Source: an archaeon (lineage in GTDB: Archaea; Thermoproteota; Nitrososphaeria; Nitrososphaerales; Gagatemarchaeaceae). From it: a DNA stretch of 8,023 nt. Below the pieces are notes generated by a model. It searched no databases. It was not told where the DNA came from and was given only the letters and a program-made list of their open reading frames with translations. The stretch covers positions 1 through 8,023 of the forward strand of contig JAKAPN010000042.1 in the NCBI GenBank assembly GCA_021822995.1. The letters run 5' to 3'. Positions 1 to 5,662 of this stretch are shown piece after piece. Numbering within the stretch: position 1 is the first letter of the stretch; each line of letters opens with the position of its first letter. The position numbers and the translations under genes are program-made.

Positions 1-413
1 GCATCAGCATAATTGCAATGGTAGCGTTTCCTTACTTCTTCCCGTCCCTGCTGTTCTCTTTTGTGGTAGGCGTCCTGCTCGGGCTCACCAACACCACTTG
101 GCTGACTGCTGTCCAATTGATCGTCCCCACGGAGATGCAGGGGAGGTACTTCGGCCTAGACCAACTTGGCAGTTTTGCGGTCATCCCTGTCGGCCAGGTC
201 GCAGGGGGGGTGCTCATTGCCGTCAGTGGAATAAGTACCGATTTCATGGTCGCGGGAATAGGGACCGCTGCCGCTTCGGGGCTGTTCATCTTCTCGCCAT
301 ACTTGAGGAAGCTGGGGTGGAAACAGCAGCCGGATGGGACGGAAACCGGGAGCGCAGGGGGTGGGACTGTCGCCCCCCTCGAAGGAGGGATTCGAACCCA
401 CGAGTCCCGTTAG
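1..413 (+). CDS. MFS-type membrane transporter, C-terminal part (5' truncated by window)
   Basis: The reading frame is open to the left edge (in-frame Ile-Ser-Ile-Ile-Ala precede the first Met at 18), so the true start lies outside the window. The visible part holds about four hydrophobic helices. Between the first two is the segment VPTEMQGRYFGLDQLGSF, which resembles the conserved cytoplasmic loop before the last helices of major facilitator superfamily exporters of the enterobactin-exporter/MFS_3 type. The protein would sit in the cytoplasmic membrane; the substrate cannot be told. The fold normally ends just after the last helix, here near RKLGWKQQ. The remaining tail (GTVAPLEGGIRTHESR) is translated from the antisense strand of the tRNA-Ser gene and is probably not a functional part. 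The stop TAG at 411-413 lies inside that tRNA gene, a 61-bp antisense overlap. Family call is fairly sure, substrate unknown. Confidence 0.75.
   Translation, partial: ISIIAMVAFPYFFPSLLFSFVVGVLLGLTNTTWLTAVQLIVPTEMQGRYFGLDQLGSFAVIPVGQVAGGVLIAVSGISTDFMVAGIGTAAASGLFIFSPYLRKLGWKQQPDGTETGSAGGGTVAPLEGGIRTHESR
367..390 (-). other. tRNA intron 3 (24 nt, T loop, position 59/60)
   Basis: Excision joins GTGGG-TTCGAA to TCCCAC and completes both the T stem and the acceptor stem. TCCC is repeated at both ends (390-387 and 366-363), so sequence alone leaves the cut ambiguous from 59/60 to 63/64. The 59/60 choice gives the best bulge-helix-bulge: the T stem is the outer helix, bulges are AAT and AGT, the central helix has three of four pairs (395-393 with 370-372), and the inner helix CCCTCCT/AGGGGGG (389-383 with 379-373) has one G-U. 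Confidence 0.9.
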
Positions 414-432
414 AGACACAGGCTTAGCAAGC

Positions 433-446
433 TTGCGCCCAGTTGG
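433..446 (-). other. tRNA intron 2 (14 nt, position 29/30)
   Basis: Excision is needed to join CAG (449-447) to GC (432-431) and so form the perfect 5-bp anticodon stem; no other boundary works. The junction makes a textbook bulge-helix-bulge: central helix GCGC (452-449) with GCGC (438-435), 3-nt bulges AGC (448-446) and AAG (434-432), and an outer helix starting G453-C431, A454-T430, A455-T429. The intron itself is so short that the inner helix is a single C-G pair (445-439). Confidence 0.92.
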
Positions 447-461
447 CTGCGCCTTACCAGG

Positions 462-477
462 CTCCCCGTCGAGGACT
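462..477 (-). other. tRNA intron 1 (16 nt, D loop, about position 15/16)
   Basis: Removing these 16 nt joins T8-A9-GCCT-AG to CCTGGTAAGGC and restores a normal D arm. AG occurs at both boundaries, so the exact cut may shift by up to two bases. Placing it after G15 lets GTC (476-474) pair with GAC (470-468) inside the intron, followed by a 3-nt bulge and the pairs TCC/GGG (480-482 with 467-465). This is a relaxed bulge-helix-bulge, weaker than at the other two introns. Confidence 0.82.
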
Positions 478-516
478 CTAGGCTACCCCTGCGCGGTGTT
501 CCAGGCGATTTATGGC

Positions 517-525
517 GGATAAAAA
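517..525 (-). promoter_or_regulatory. Probable TATA box of tRNA-Ser, also U-run terminator of SRP RNA
   Basis: On the minus strand TTTTTATCC lies with its centre about 29 nt before the tRNA 5' end at 492, which fits an archaeal TATA box with a very short leader. The T5 run (525-521) also sits about 6 nt after the proposed SRP RNA 3' end, where an archaeal oligo-T terminator is expected. A second AT-rich stretch, CATAAATC (514-507), is closer to the tRNA and is a weaker alternative. Confidence 0.5.
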
Positions 526-530
526 CGTAA

Positions 531-850
531 GCGGCGGCGGGTCCTCCGGAGTTCACCACCGCTCTCCGCCCCCATCTCGTCGGACTGGGAATCCCCCACG
601 TAGACGAAGCAGCGTGGCCACGTCGCCATAGGGTTGCTCCCTCCCGGACCTCGCCCGATTCGGCAATCAAGAGTCAGGCCCTCTCCTTCGAAAGGGCTGC
701 CCCTCGTGACCGCCCGCCTCGGCGTGAGTTCGTCTTCCCTGCCCGTCGCGGGTGACGAAGAGGATGGCTTTACCCGGAGGTTGCTGGCCGCTGCGTGAAG
801 CCGGTTTCAGCCTCGCGAGGACGGCTATCCCTCGGACCCTCCCCACCGCC
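531..850 (-). ncRNA. ffs: Signal recognition particle RNA (7S RNA)
   Basis: This is the RNA scaffold of the archaeal SRP, which binds SRP19 and SRP54 and targets nascent membrane and secreted proteins to the Sec translocon. The minus strand contains the domain IV (helix 8) signature at 652-631: GAGGTCC, a GNRA tetraloop GGGA (645-642), then GGGAGCAACCC with the AGCA of the SRP54-binding asymmetric loop. Helix 6 is visible just before it, where GAG..CAG and CCCT pair with AGGG, CTG..CTC around CCTT-TCG-AAGG. The two ends pair: GGCGG (850-846) with CCGCC near 532-537, and GGGTCC (839-834) with GGACCC (544-539). The length of about 320 nt suits archaeal SRP RNA. Exact ends are estimated from this pairing, the TATA box upstream and the T-run downstream. 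No protein gene fits this GC-rich stretch; short frames in it are chance. Confidence 0.9.
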
Positions 851-863
851 AACCTCAGGTGAA

Positions 864-1796
864 CTAGTCGCGGCTTTTTACGTGTTCCTCGACAGTCGCT
901 TTCATCTTGCAGACCGCGCATAGGTCGCTGGAGGAAGGGTTGCCGCAGTTCCTGCATGAAGTTGACTCCTTGTCGGACGAACCAGAATATCGCGAGATGA
1001 CGTCGAGACTGGAGCTGAGGAGGACGTTCTTGATCCCTGGATGCCCAGCCTCCATGGCGTTTAGGTAATCCCTGACCTCGCTCCTGAGCCCCTCGTGCAT
1101 GTAGGGACAGCTGACGCTCTGGAATGGGATTCCAGAGTGGTAGGCGTACAGCGCGACCTCCTCCTCATAGATCTCCATGAATGGCTTTACCCTCCGTACT
1201 GGGAATGCGGAGTCGGCGTAGGCGGGGTCCAGCCAGCCAAGCCGAGCTACATCTCCATGCATGAGGTTCATCATGAAGGTCTGGACATAGTCTTCGAGCT
1301 TGTGTTCCGTGGCCACGACCGTAGCCTTTGCGCCGGCGGCTGCCTGGTCTATGGCTCGTCTCCTGAACACTCCACAGAAGCTGCACGAAGAGACGTCGCG
1401 TTCCTCATTCCAGTCGAGAGCCTCGTCCAGAGAGAACCCATACAATTCCTTGTAGGACACCACTGTGTGGTCGACCTCCAGTCTTGAGCAGACAGCGCGC
1501 GCATGCTCAAGCGCCTCGTCCCTGTAGCCTGCCACCCCTTCGTCGACCGACACTGCGACGATGGGGACGCGACGTGGACGGTACAGCTGCACCAAGACCT
1601 CGAGCAGGGCGAGGCTGTCCTTGCCCCCTGAGACGGCGACAGCCACCCTGTCTCCCCGCTTGAACATGCTATACTTGGAAACGGTCCGGCGCGTCTTCTC
1701 GACAATGGAACTCTTGAAACAGGTAGTGCAGAGCGCCTCACCGGAATAGCGCCTGGTGAAGGAAGGGGGACCTCCGCAGACGCTGCAGCCAGGCAT
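864..1796 (-). CDS. ncsA: tRNA 2-thiolation enzyme, TtuA/NcsA (Ncs6/CTU1) family
   Basis: A 310-residue cytoplasmic ATP-pyrophosphatase that adenylates a tRNA uridine and replaces O2 with sulfur, normally fed by a ubiquitin-like sulfur carrier (SAMP/TtuB type). Visible features in order: N-terminal zinc knuckle C4-x2-C7 and C23-x2-C26; PP-loop SGGKDS at 56-61; a CSFCG motif with C138 and C141; C220 in SCPYM, the likely second active-site/iron-sulfur cysteine; and a C-terminal zinc knuckle C281, C284, C293, C296. Length and architecture match the family. One difference: the segment usually read as GHNLDDEAQT in relatives is EHKLEDYVQT here (164-173). Sequence alone does not separate U34 (NcsA/CTU1) from U54 (TtuA) specificity. 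ATG start; a TATA element 27 nt upstream means the mRNA is probably leaderless. It ends about 13 bp before the SRP RNA. Confidence 0.88.
   Translation of the reverse strand: MPGCSVCGGPPSFTRRYSGEALCTTCFKSSIVEKTRRTVSKYSMFKRGDRVAVAVSGGKDSLALLEVLVQLYRPRRVPIVAVSVDEGVAGYRDEALEHARAVCSRLEVDHTVVSYKELYGFSLDEALDWNEERDVSSCSFCGVFRRRAIDQAAAGAKATVVATEHKLEDYVQTFMMNLMHGDVARLGWLDPAYADSAFPVRRVKPFMEIYEEEVALYAYHSGIPFQSVSCPYMHEGLRSEVRDYLNAMEAGHPGIKNVLLSSSLDVISRYSGSSDKESTSCRNCGNPSSSDLCAVCKMKATVEEHVKSRD
874..880 (-). promoter_or_regulatory. Probable TATA box of SRP RNA gene
   Basis: TAAAAAG on the minus strand is centred about 27 nt before the proposed SRP RNA start at 850, the normal archaeal spacing. It lies inside the last codons of the upstream thiolation gene (its Lys-Ser-Arg-Asp-stop), so the SRP promoter is embedded in coding sequence. 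Confidence 0.5.
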
Positions 1797-1868
1797 TCGA
1801 AAAGTCGTAACTCTGCGCTGTATAAAGTCTCAACCCTTAAAGCGCGAACTGCTTCGTGCGGTTAGAAG
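1797..1868. promoter_or_regulatory. Divergent promoter region between thiolation gene and site-2 protease
   Basis: In this 72-bp spacer TTTATA (minus strand, 1826-1821) lies 27 nt before the ATG of the leftward gene, the spacing of a leaderless archaeal promoter. For the rightward gene, CTTAAAG (1836-1842) lies about 29 nt before the TTG start and could also give a leaderless mRNA. Alternatively the same TATAAA read on the plus strand (1821-1826) would give a leader of roughly 19 nt. No Shine-Dalgarno sequence is seen before the TTG. Confidence 0.55.
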
Positions 1869-3125
1869 TTGGGTTCTGACGAATTCAGGCGGTTCGAGTT
1901 CCAGTACGGGGTGATTCTGTTCAGGACGAAGAGGTTCCAGGCGCTCATGGACAGGCTGGGGAAGAACAGGATTTCGAAGCCGGCGGGATGGGCCCTACTC
2001 TATGTCTTGCCGGTTTCGGCGTTCTTCGGTTTCTATCTATTCCTCAGCGAGGCGTTCATCCTGCTTTCACCCCGAGGAGCAGACATTGCAGCTTATGTCA
2101 GGACCATAGGGCCGCTCGCGAACCTGGGCCTACCGGGCATCAACCCGTACCTGCCCGTAGTTGACGGATGGATAGCGCTGATCATAGCGATGATCATCCA
2201 CGAGGGCGCCCACGGAATCGTTGCGAGGAGCCTTGGGCTGCCGGTCAAAGCAGCAGGCCTGCTCTTCTTCCTCTTTGTCCCGATCGGCGCCTTCGTCGAC
2301 GTAGATGAAACGGCGATAAAACAAGCGAAGCCGTCGTATTCAGCACGAGTCCTAGCTGCAGGGGCCGGGGTCAACCTCGTTGCCGGTCTGGCGTGTCTTT
2401 TGCTCCTCGTATTGATCGTGGGAACGTTCGTTCCCGCTGCGACCGGGGCGGGGATCGCCGGAGTCGCGTCTGGGAGCCCGGCCGCCAACGGCGGGCTTAA
2501 GGCAGGAGACATAGTCACCCAGTTTGACGGCAAGAACATTACAGACATCGCCACAGTTCTGAACCCGAACACCAGCCTGAAGGTCGGGCAGACGGTGAAC
2601 CTCACGGTGTATAGGAGCGGAAGCATCCTGCATCTTGACGTAACGCTGGGGTGCTGTAACGTGGTCCAGAACGTTACCACGGGACAGAACATTACCGAGT
2701 ACCCGTATCTCGGAGTGGAGCAGATCAGCGGAGCGGGTCTGGTTTCTGCTGTGTCCGCTTACGCTTCACCATTGAGCAATCTCTGGCAGTATGTCTGCAT
2801 ACCTACCTTACCAGTCTGCCAGAGCAGAGTGCCCTTTTCGGACTCTCTGGCTATGTTCTACACATCTCCCCTGGGAGGGGTTGCGGCGCCGCTGACGAAC
2901 CTGCTGTACTGGGTTTTTTTCCTGAACTTCAACCTGGCCATTTTCAACGCGCTCCCGATATATCCGCTCGATGGAGGACAGGCTTTCTCAGTCGGGGTCA
3001 AGGCGCTAAGCAAGGGGAAGCTGGGTGAAAAGAACGAGAAGCGGATAACAATGGCTGCCACTATGCTGGTCTTGTTCCTGATTCTGGGCGTCATAGTAGC
3101 CCCCTACCTGTACAGCTTGTTCTGA
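1869..3125 (+). CDS. Site-2 protease-like membrane metalloprotease (peptidase M50) with PDZ domain
   Basis: A 418-residue intramembrane zinc protease of the S2P family, which cuts transmembrane substrates within the bilayer, often to release regulators. In order: a cytoplasmic-looking N-terminus; a hydrophobic helix at about 41-66; a helix ending in the zinc motif HEGAH (H111, E112, H115); hydrophobic helices around 127-142 and 160-190; a PDZ domain at about 195-262 (ASGSPAANGGLKAGDIV); then NALPIYPLDGG at 360-370 supplying the third zinc ligand D368; and a last helix at about 393-415. There are no CBS domains. Four Asn-X-Thr sequons (N223, N244, N268, N274) cluster in and just after the PDZ region, and C262, C263, C310, C317 lie in the same outer part. 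The TTG start is the first possible codon after an in-frame TAG at 1863-1865. Starting at the first ATG (residue 27) would lose a plausible amphipathic N-terminus. Substrate unknown. Confidence 0.87.
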   Translation: MGSDEFRRFEFQYGVILFRTKRFQALMDRLGKNRISKPAGWALLYVLPVSAFFGFYLFLSEAFILLSPRGADIAAYVRTIGPLANLGLPGINPYLPVVDGWIALIIAMIIHEGAHGIVARSLGLPVKAAGLLFFLFVPIGAFVDVDETAIKQAKPSYSARVLAAGAGVNLVAGLACLLLLVLIVGTFVPAATGAGIAGVASGSPAANGGLKAGDIVTQFDGKNITDIATVLNPNTSLKVGQTVNLTVYRSGSILHLDVTLGCCNVVQNVTTGQNITEYPYLGVEQISGAGLVSAVSAYASPLSNLWQYVCIPTLPVCQSRVPFSDSLAMFYTSPLGGVAAPLTNLLYWVFFLNFNLAIFNALPIYPLDGGQAFSVGVKALSKGKLGEKNEKRITMAATMLVLFLILGVIVAPYLYSLF

Positions 3126-3134
3126 GCGTGGCCT

Positions 3135-3141
3135 GTTAAAT
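3135..3141 (+). promoter_or_regulatory. TATA box of the small membrane protein gene
   Basis: TTAAATA is centred 26 nt before the ATG at 3164. With no Shine-Dalgarno motif in between, this suggests a leaderless transcript separate from the protease gene that ends at 3125. Confidence 0.55.
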
Positions 3142-3163
3142 AGGGACGCGGGATTCACCGTCG

Positions 3164-3430
3164 ATGTCGAGTATACAGCCCCCGCCTGGGACCGAAGGCG
3201 TGATCCAACAGTTTGCCAATCAGTTCACGACAACGGCGACGCTACTCCTTACGACCGTCGATGCGGTGGTGGTGGACATAACACGCGTGGCCTATATCAC
3301 CGTGCTCATGGTCGGGGCGCTGCTCTACTTCACGCATGTTTCGGTGAGGATGGGCAAGGATCTGATGAAGGGAGGGATACTTCTGGCGATTATTGTCGAG
3401 TTCGTCTTCCCGTGGCTGACTAAGCTCTGA
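3164..3430 (+). CDS. Small two-helix membrane protein, function unknown
   Basis: An 88-residue protein not recognised as any named family. The N-terminal 20 residues are polar (SSIQPPPGTEG). Residues 22-42 are Thr/Val/Leu-rich and may be amphipathic or membrane-lying. Clear hydrophobic segments run at about 43-62 (VAYITVLMVGALLYF) and 70-86 (GGILLAIIVEFVFPWL), joined by a basic loop RMGKDLMKGG that should face the cytoplasm. The layout of two helices around a charged loop recalls VirB2/TrbC-like pilins or small membrane accessory proteins, but no signature supports either. It has its own TATA box, an ATG start and codon use like its neighbours, so it is probably a real gene. Its last 11 bp overlap the end of pelota on the other strand. 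Confidence 0.7.
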   Translation: MSSIQPPPGTEGVIQQFANQFTTTATLLLTTVDAVVVDITRVAYITVLMVGALLYFTHVSVRMGKDLMKGGILLAIIVEFVFPWLTKL

Positions 3431-4475
3431 GCGCGTACCTGAGCAGGGCGATGATTCCACCGAAGGATGACACTTGCTTCCCGTATTCCATGGAAGAATC
3501 GGCGAGATATACCCGCCCCCCCTTTCCCTCAATCAGGTTCAAGACATCCACCAGTCTCGTCTCGTCTACGCCCGAGCTGAAAACGTCGTCGGACACTGCG
3601 CTGGACTCGACTGCACCCGCAGCCGCGGCGTCGGCCACTCGTGGGAGGGAATAAGCGACCTTTGGGTCGGAAGTGGACATCCGTTTGATCGCTTCGGCCA
3701 CGAGCATCTGCATAGCCACGGCCAGGGAATCTTTGGCCAACTCCTGAAACGATGGCGTCTTTATCAGCGCACGGACCCCGTCAGAGCCGGTCAGGTCTAA
3801 GCCGTCCAGCAAGGTCACTTCTCCCGACTTCAGACGCCCTCTTATCTGGTTGGCGACGGCGTTTTTGAAGTTCCCAGGACCAGCCACTACAACCCTGTCG
3901 CCCTCCTGAAAGAGCTGCGCCACGGTTCCTGCCACCTTCGAGATGTAAGGCAATGAGCTCTGTTCACCCTCCATTTTTCCACCCAGGCCCGACTCGACGG
4001 TCGTCACGATGGAGAGATGGGAACCGCTGAGTGTCCCGATGCCTGCATCGCGCCTGTCGACGGCCAGGAGGACGAACCGGGACGTCGACCCCTTCGGCGG
4101 GCGGACAAGCTTGGTGTCCAGGGGAGTCCAGCGCGTTTTCCGAAGCGTGACGGCGTGTCCTGGAGAGACTGTAATCGAGTGGGACCCCACCTTGGTGACG
4201 CTCTCGTCGCTCGCTTCGAGTATCGTCCCCCTAACACGTAGCCTTTCGATGCTGCTGTCCAAGTGCACTTCGTCGACTGAAAGAGACAGTGTGACCTTGA
4301 CCCGCTCGCCCTTATCTGGCCGTGCGTACTCATCTTCCCTCTTCACCACCCTTGAACTCCGTGTAACTATGACGTCTCCCTTCGCGACCAGGCGCCTGAG
4401 GGTCCAGAGGTCCTCGGCAGACTCTATGGTAAGAGAACAGCGGTTGTGTTTTGGGTCGAACGCTGTGACGATCAA
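3420..4475 (-). CDS. pelA: Pelota (aPelota/Dom34), ribosome rescue factor
   Basis: A 351-residue eRF1-like protein that enters the A site of stalled archaeal ribosomes and, with aABCE1 (and aEF1A as carrier), splits them. Three domains are visible: the N-terminal Sm-like domain at 1-125 (SAEDLWTLRRLVAKGDVI, then a beta-rich part including HLDSSIERLRVRGTI); the central eRF1_2 domain at about 132-250 (VLLAVDRRDAGIGTLSG, VVVAGPGNFKN); and the C-terminal eRF1_3 domain at about 255-351 (AEAIKRM to GGRVYLADSSMEYGKQVSSFGGIIALLRY). The central domain lacks the GGQ of release factors, as expected for Pelota. Length is normal. The start is TTG, 11 nt after the dnaG stop, with only a weak upstream purine signal; no in-frame ATG is better placed. 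It is probably co-transcribed with dnaG. Confidence 0.93.
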   Translation of the reverse strand: MIVTAFDPKHNRCSLTIESAEDLWTLRRLVAKGDVIVTRSSRVVKREDEYARPDKGERVKVTLSLSVDEVHLDSSIERLRVRGTILEASDESVTKVGSHSITVSPGHAVTLRKTRWTPLDTKLVRPPKGSTSRFVLLAVDRRDAGIGTLSGSHLSIVTTVESGLGGKMEGEQSSLPYISKVAGTVAQLFQEGDRVVVAGPGNFKNAVANQIRGRLKSGEVTLLDGLDLTGSDGVRALIKTPSFQELAKDSLAVAMQMLVAEAIKRMSTSDPKVAYSLPRVADAAAAGAVESSAVSDDVFSSGVDETRLVDVLNLIEGKGGRVYLADSSMEYGKQVSSFGGIIALLRYALRA

Positions 4476-4486
4476 ATGACCGGGGC

Positions 4487-5662
4487 CTACTCTAGGCCGA
4501 GGTCTCTGAAGGTCCCTATCCTGACATCGTCAGGGACCTGGCCCAGTTCGCCTGTACGGTGGCCGATAATCCCCTTCACTCCCACTCTGGTCGCCGATTC
4601 TACCAGCCTCTGAGTGACTATGCCGTCGAAGATCAGGTATAGAGCCCCGCTGGTCCCCTCCATCTTCTGGACGAGTTCGCTGATGGGGAACCTGCCGATC
4701 TCCTGGAGTCCCTGGTCAAGCAGTATCGCCTCGAGGGTCCCGTTCAAGTTGGCGTAGAGCTCGCGGGTCTTCACAACTACCGGCTCGTCTGCCTCGTCGG
4801 CAGGGTGTGAGGCGGGAGCCGCAGCTTCAGCCGACCTCTGTCTCTTCTGAACTGCCGGCATGTCGACCTTCTCAGCCTTCAACATGTTGATCACGTCGAT
4901 TGGAGTGAGATCCTCGACTTCCTTGCCCTGGGGCGCATGAATCACCTTTTCGACCTTCATAACTTGAGCGAGTTCCTTCTCGATGAGCTCCCCGCCACGG
5001 TCGCCGTCCAATACGGCGATCAGTCGTTTCTTCTTCCCGAGTTCAATCACCGAGTCAGGGATGCTCGTCCCCTCCAGAGCGACCACGTTCTCGATGCCTG
5101 CCCTGAGGAAGAGGACAACGTCAGCCCTCCCTTCGACCAGATACACAAGCTCAGACGAATAGACTCCTGGGCCCGCAGGGAGGTTTTCCAGTCCGTAGTT
5201 GACCACCTTCGCCCTCTTCGTGGACTCGGTTACGTCTTTGAGGAGGTTCTCCCCCTCGCTGGAAGTCTTCGAACTCCAGTCTCTGACAATCAGCTTAGCC
5301 CTATCGACTATCTGCTTCCTCTTGACCGCCCTTACGTCCTCGATCTGCCCCACGTTGAAGCGCGCACTGCAGGGGCCCACCTTGTCGACGCTCTCGACCG
5401 CCGCGGCGATGAGAGCGGCTGTTCCGATGTCAGTGGACATCGGTATTATCACCTCGCCCCTCGTGCGGTCGTTCTTGGACTCGAGGTTGATCTCTATCCT
5501 GCCGACCTTCCAGCTCTTCTGAAGTTCGTTCAGGTTCATTTCAGGGCCAAAGAGGCCTTCGGTCTGACCGAAGATCGCCCCGATCACGTCGGCCCTTTCG
5601 ACGACCCCGTCTACTTCAAACCTCAGTTTGACTAGATACTTTACTATACCTGAATCTGGCAA
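4487..5662 (-). CDS. dnaG: Archaeal DnaG-type primase (TOPRIM), exosome-associated
   Basis: A 391-residue archaeal DnaG. Members of this family have a TOPRIM domain like bacterial primase, but in archaea they are best known as a stable subunit of the RNA exosome, helping poly(A)-rich substrate binding; weak primase activity has also been reported. The N-terminal region (1-165, including KYLVKLRFEVDGVVERADVIGAIFGQTEGL) is typical of archaeal DnaG. TOPRIM spans about 172-250, with E177 in VEGRADV and D219, D221 in LDGDRGG as metal-binding acidic residues. A charged linker at 268-298 leads to a C-terminal domain (about 300-391). No zinc-ribbon is present, as usual in archaea. An in-frame TGA six codes upstream (counting ACG GAG AGA AAG GAG) leaves TTG at 5662 as the first usable start; GGAG with a 9-nt spacer precedes it, a good ribosome binding site. 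Downstream pelota follows after 11 nt. Confidence 0.94.
   Translation of the reverse strand: MPDSGIVKYLVKLRFEVDGVVERADVIGAIFGQTEGLFGPEMNLNELQKSWKVGRIEINLESKNDRTRGEVIIPMSTDIGTAALIAAAVESVDKVGPCSARFNVGQIEDVRAVKRKQIVDRAKLIVRDWSSKTSSEGENLLKDVTESTKRAKVVNYGLENLPAGPGVYSSELVYLVEGRADVVLFLRAGIENVVALEGTSIPDSVIELGKKKRLIAVLDGDRGGELIEKELAQVMKVEKVIHAPQGKEVEDLTPIDVINMLKAEKVDMPAVQKRQRSAEAAAPASHPADEADEPVVVKTRELYANLNGTLEAILLDQGLQEIGRFPISELVQKMEGTSGALYLIFDGIVTQRLVESATRVGVKGIIGHRTGELGQVPDDVRIGTFRDLGLE

Larger units (their letters stand above)
353..492 (-). tRNA. trnS-GCU: tRNA-Ser(GCU) with three introns
   Basis: Read on the minus strand, 492 to 353. Exons give acceptor GCAGGGG (492-486) pairing 7/7 with CCCCTGC (360-354) and discriminator G353. 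The D stem GCCT/AGGC pairs 4/4 and its loop holds the usual GG. The anticodon stem CAGGC/GCCTG pairs 5/5 around loop TTGCTAA, giving anticodon GCU. The long variable arm is GTCTC-TAAC-GGGAC (417-404), diagnostic of a type II tRNA. The T stem GTGGG/CCCAC pairs 5/5 around TTCGAAT. These stems form only after removal of 462-477, 433-446 and 367-390; 140 minus 54 leaves 86 nt, a normal serine tRNA length. G73 also fits serine. No 3' CCA is encoded, so it must be added. None of the introns is at the common 37/38 site. The tRNA decodes AGC/AGU codons. Confidence 0.93.

Noticed and set aside
377..474. A shorter tRNA using CTCGACG (473-467) as acceptor and CTTCGAG (384-378) as its partner, without introns
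   Set aside because: It leaves mismatches in the acceptor and T stems, lacks T8, and puts 15 extra nt between D and anticodon stems. The three-intron reading gives perfect stems and ends at a proper G73.
410..957. Short minus-strand frames (410-670 and 667-957)
   Set aside because: They lie over the tRNA and SRP RNA genes; their Arg/Gly/Pro-rich composition and lack of any motif mark them as chance frames in GC-rich structured RNA.
3164..3430. VirB2/TrbC-like pilin identity for the small membrane protein
   Set aside because: Only length and helix number agree; there is no signal peptide cleavage site and no type IV secretion genes nearby.
4937..5635. A 232-codon plus-strand open frame opposite dnaG
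   Set aside because: It is the antisense shadow of a gene with clear TOPRIM motifs; it has no recognisable domain and no promoter or ribosome binding site.
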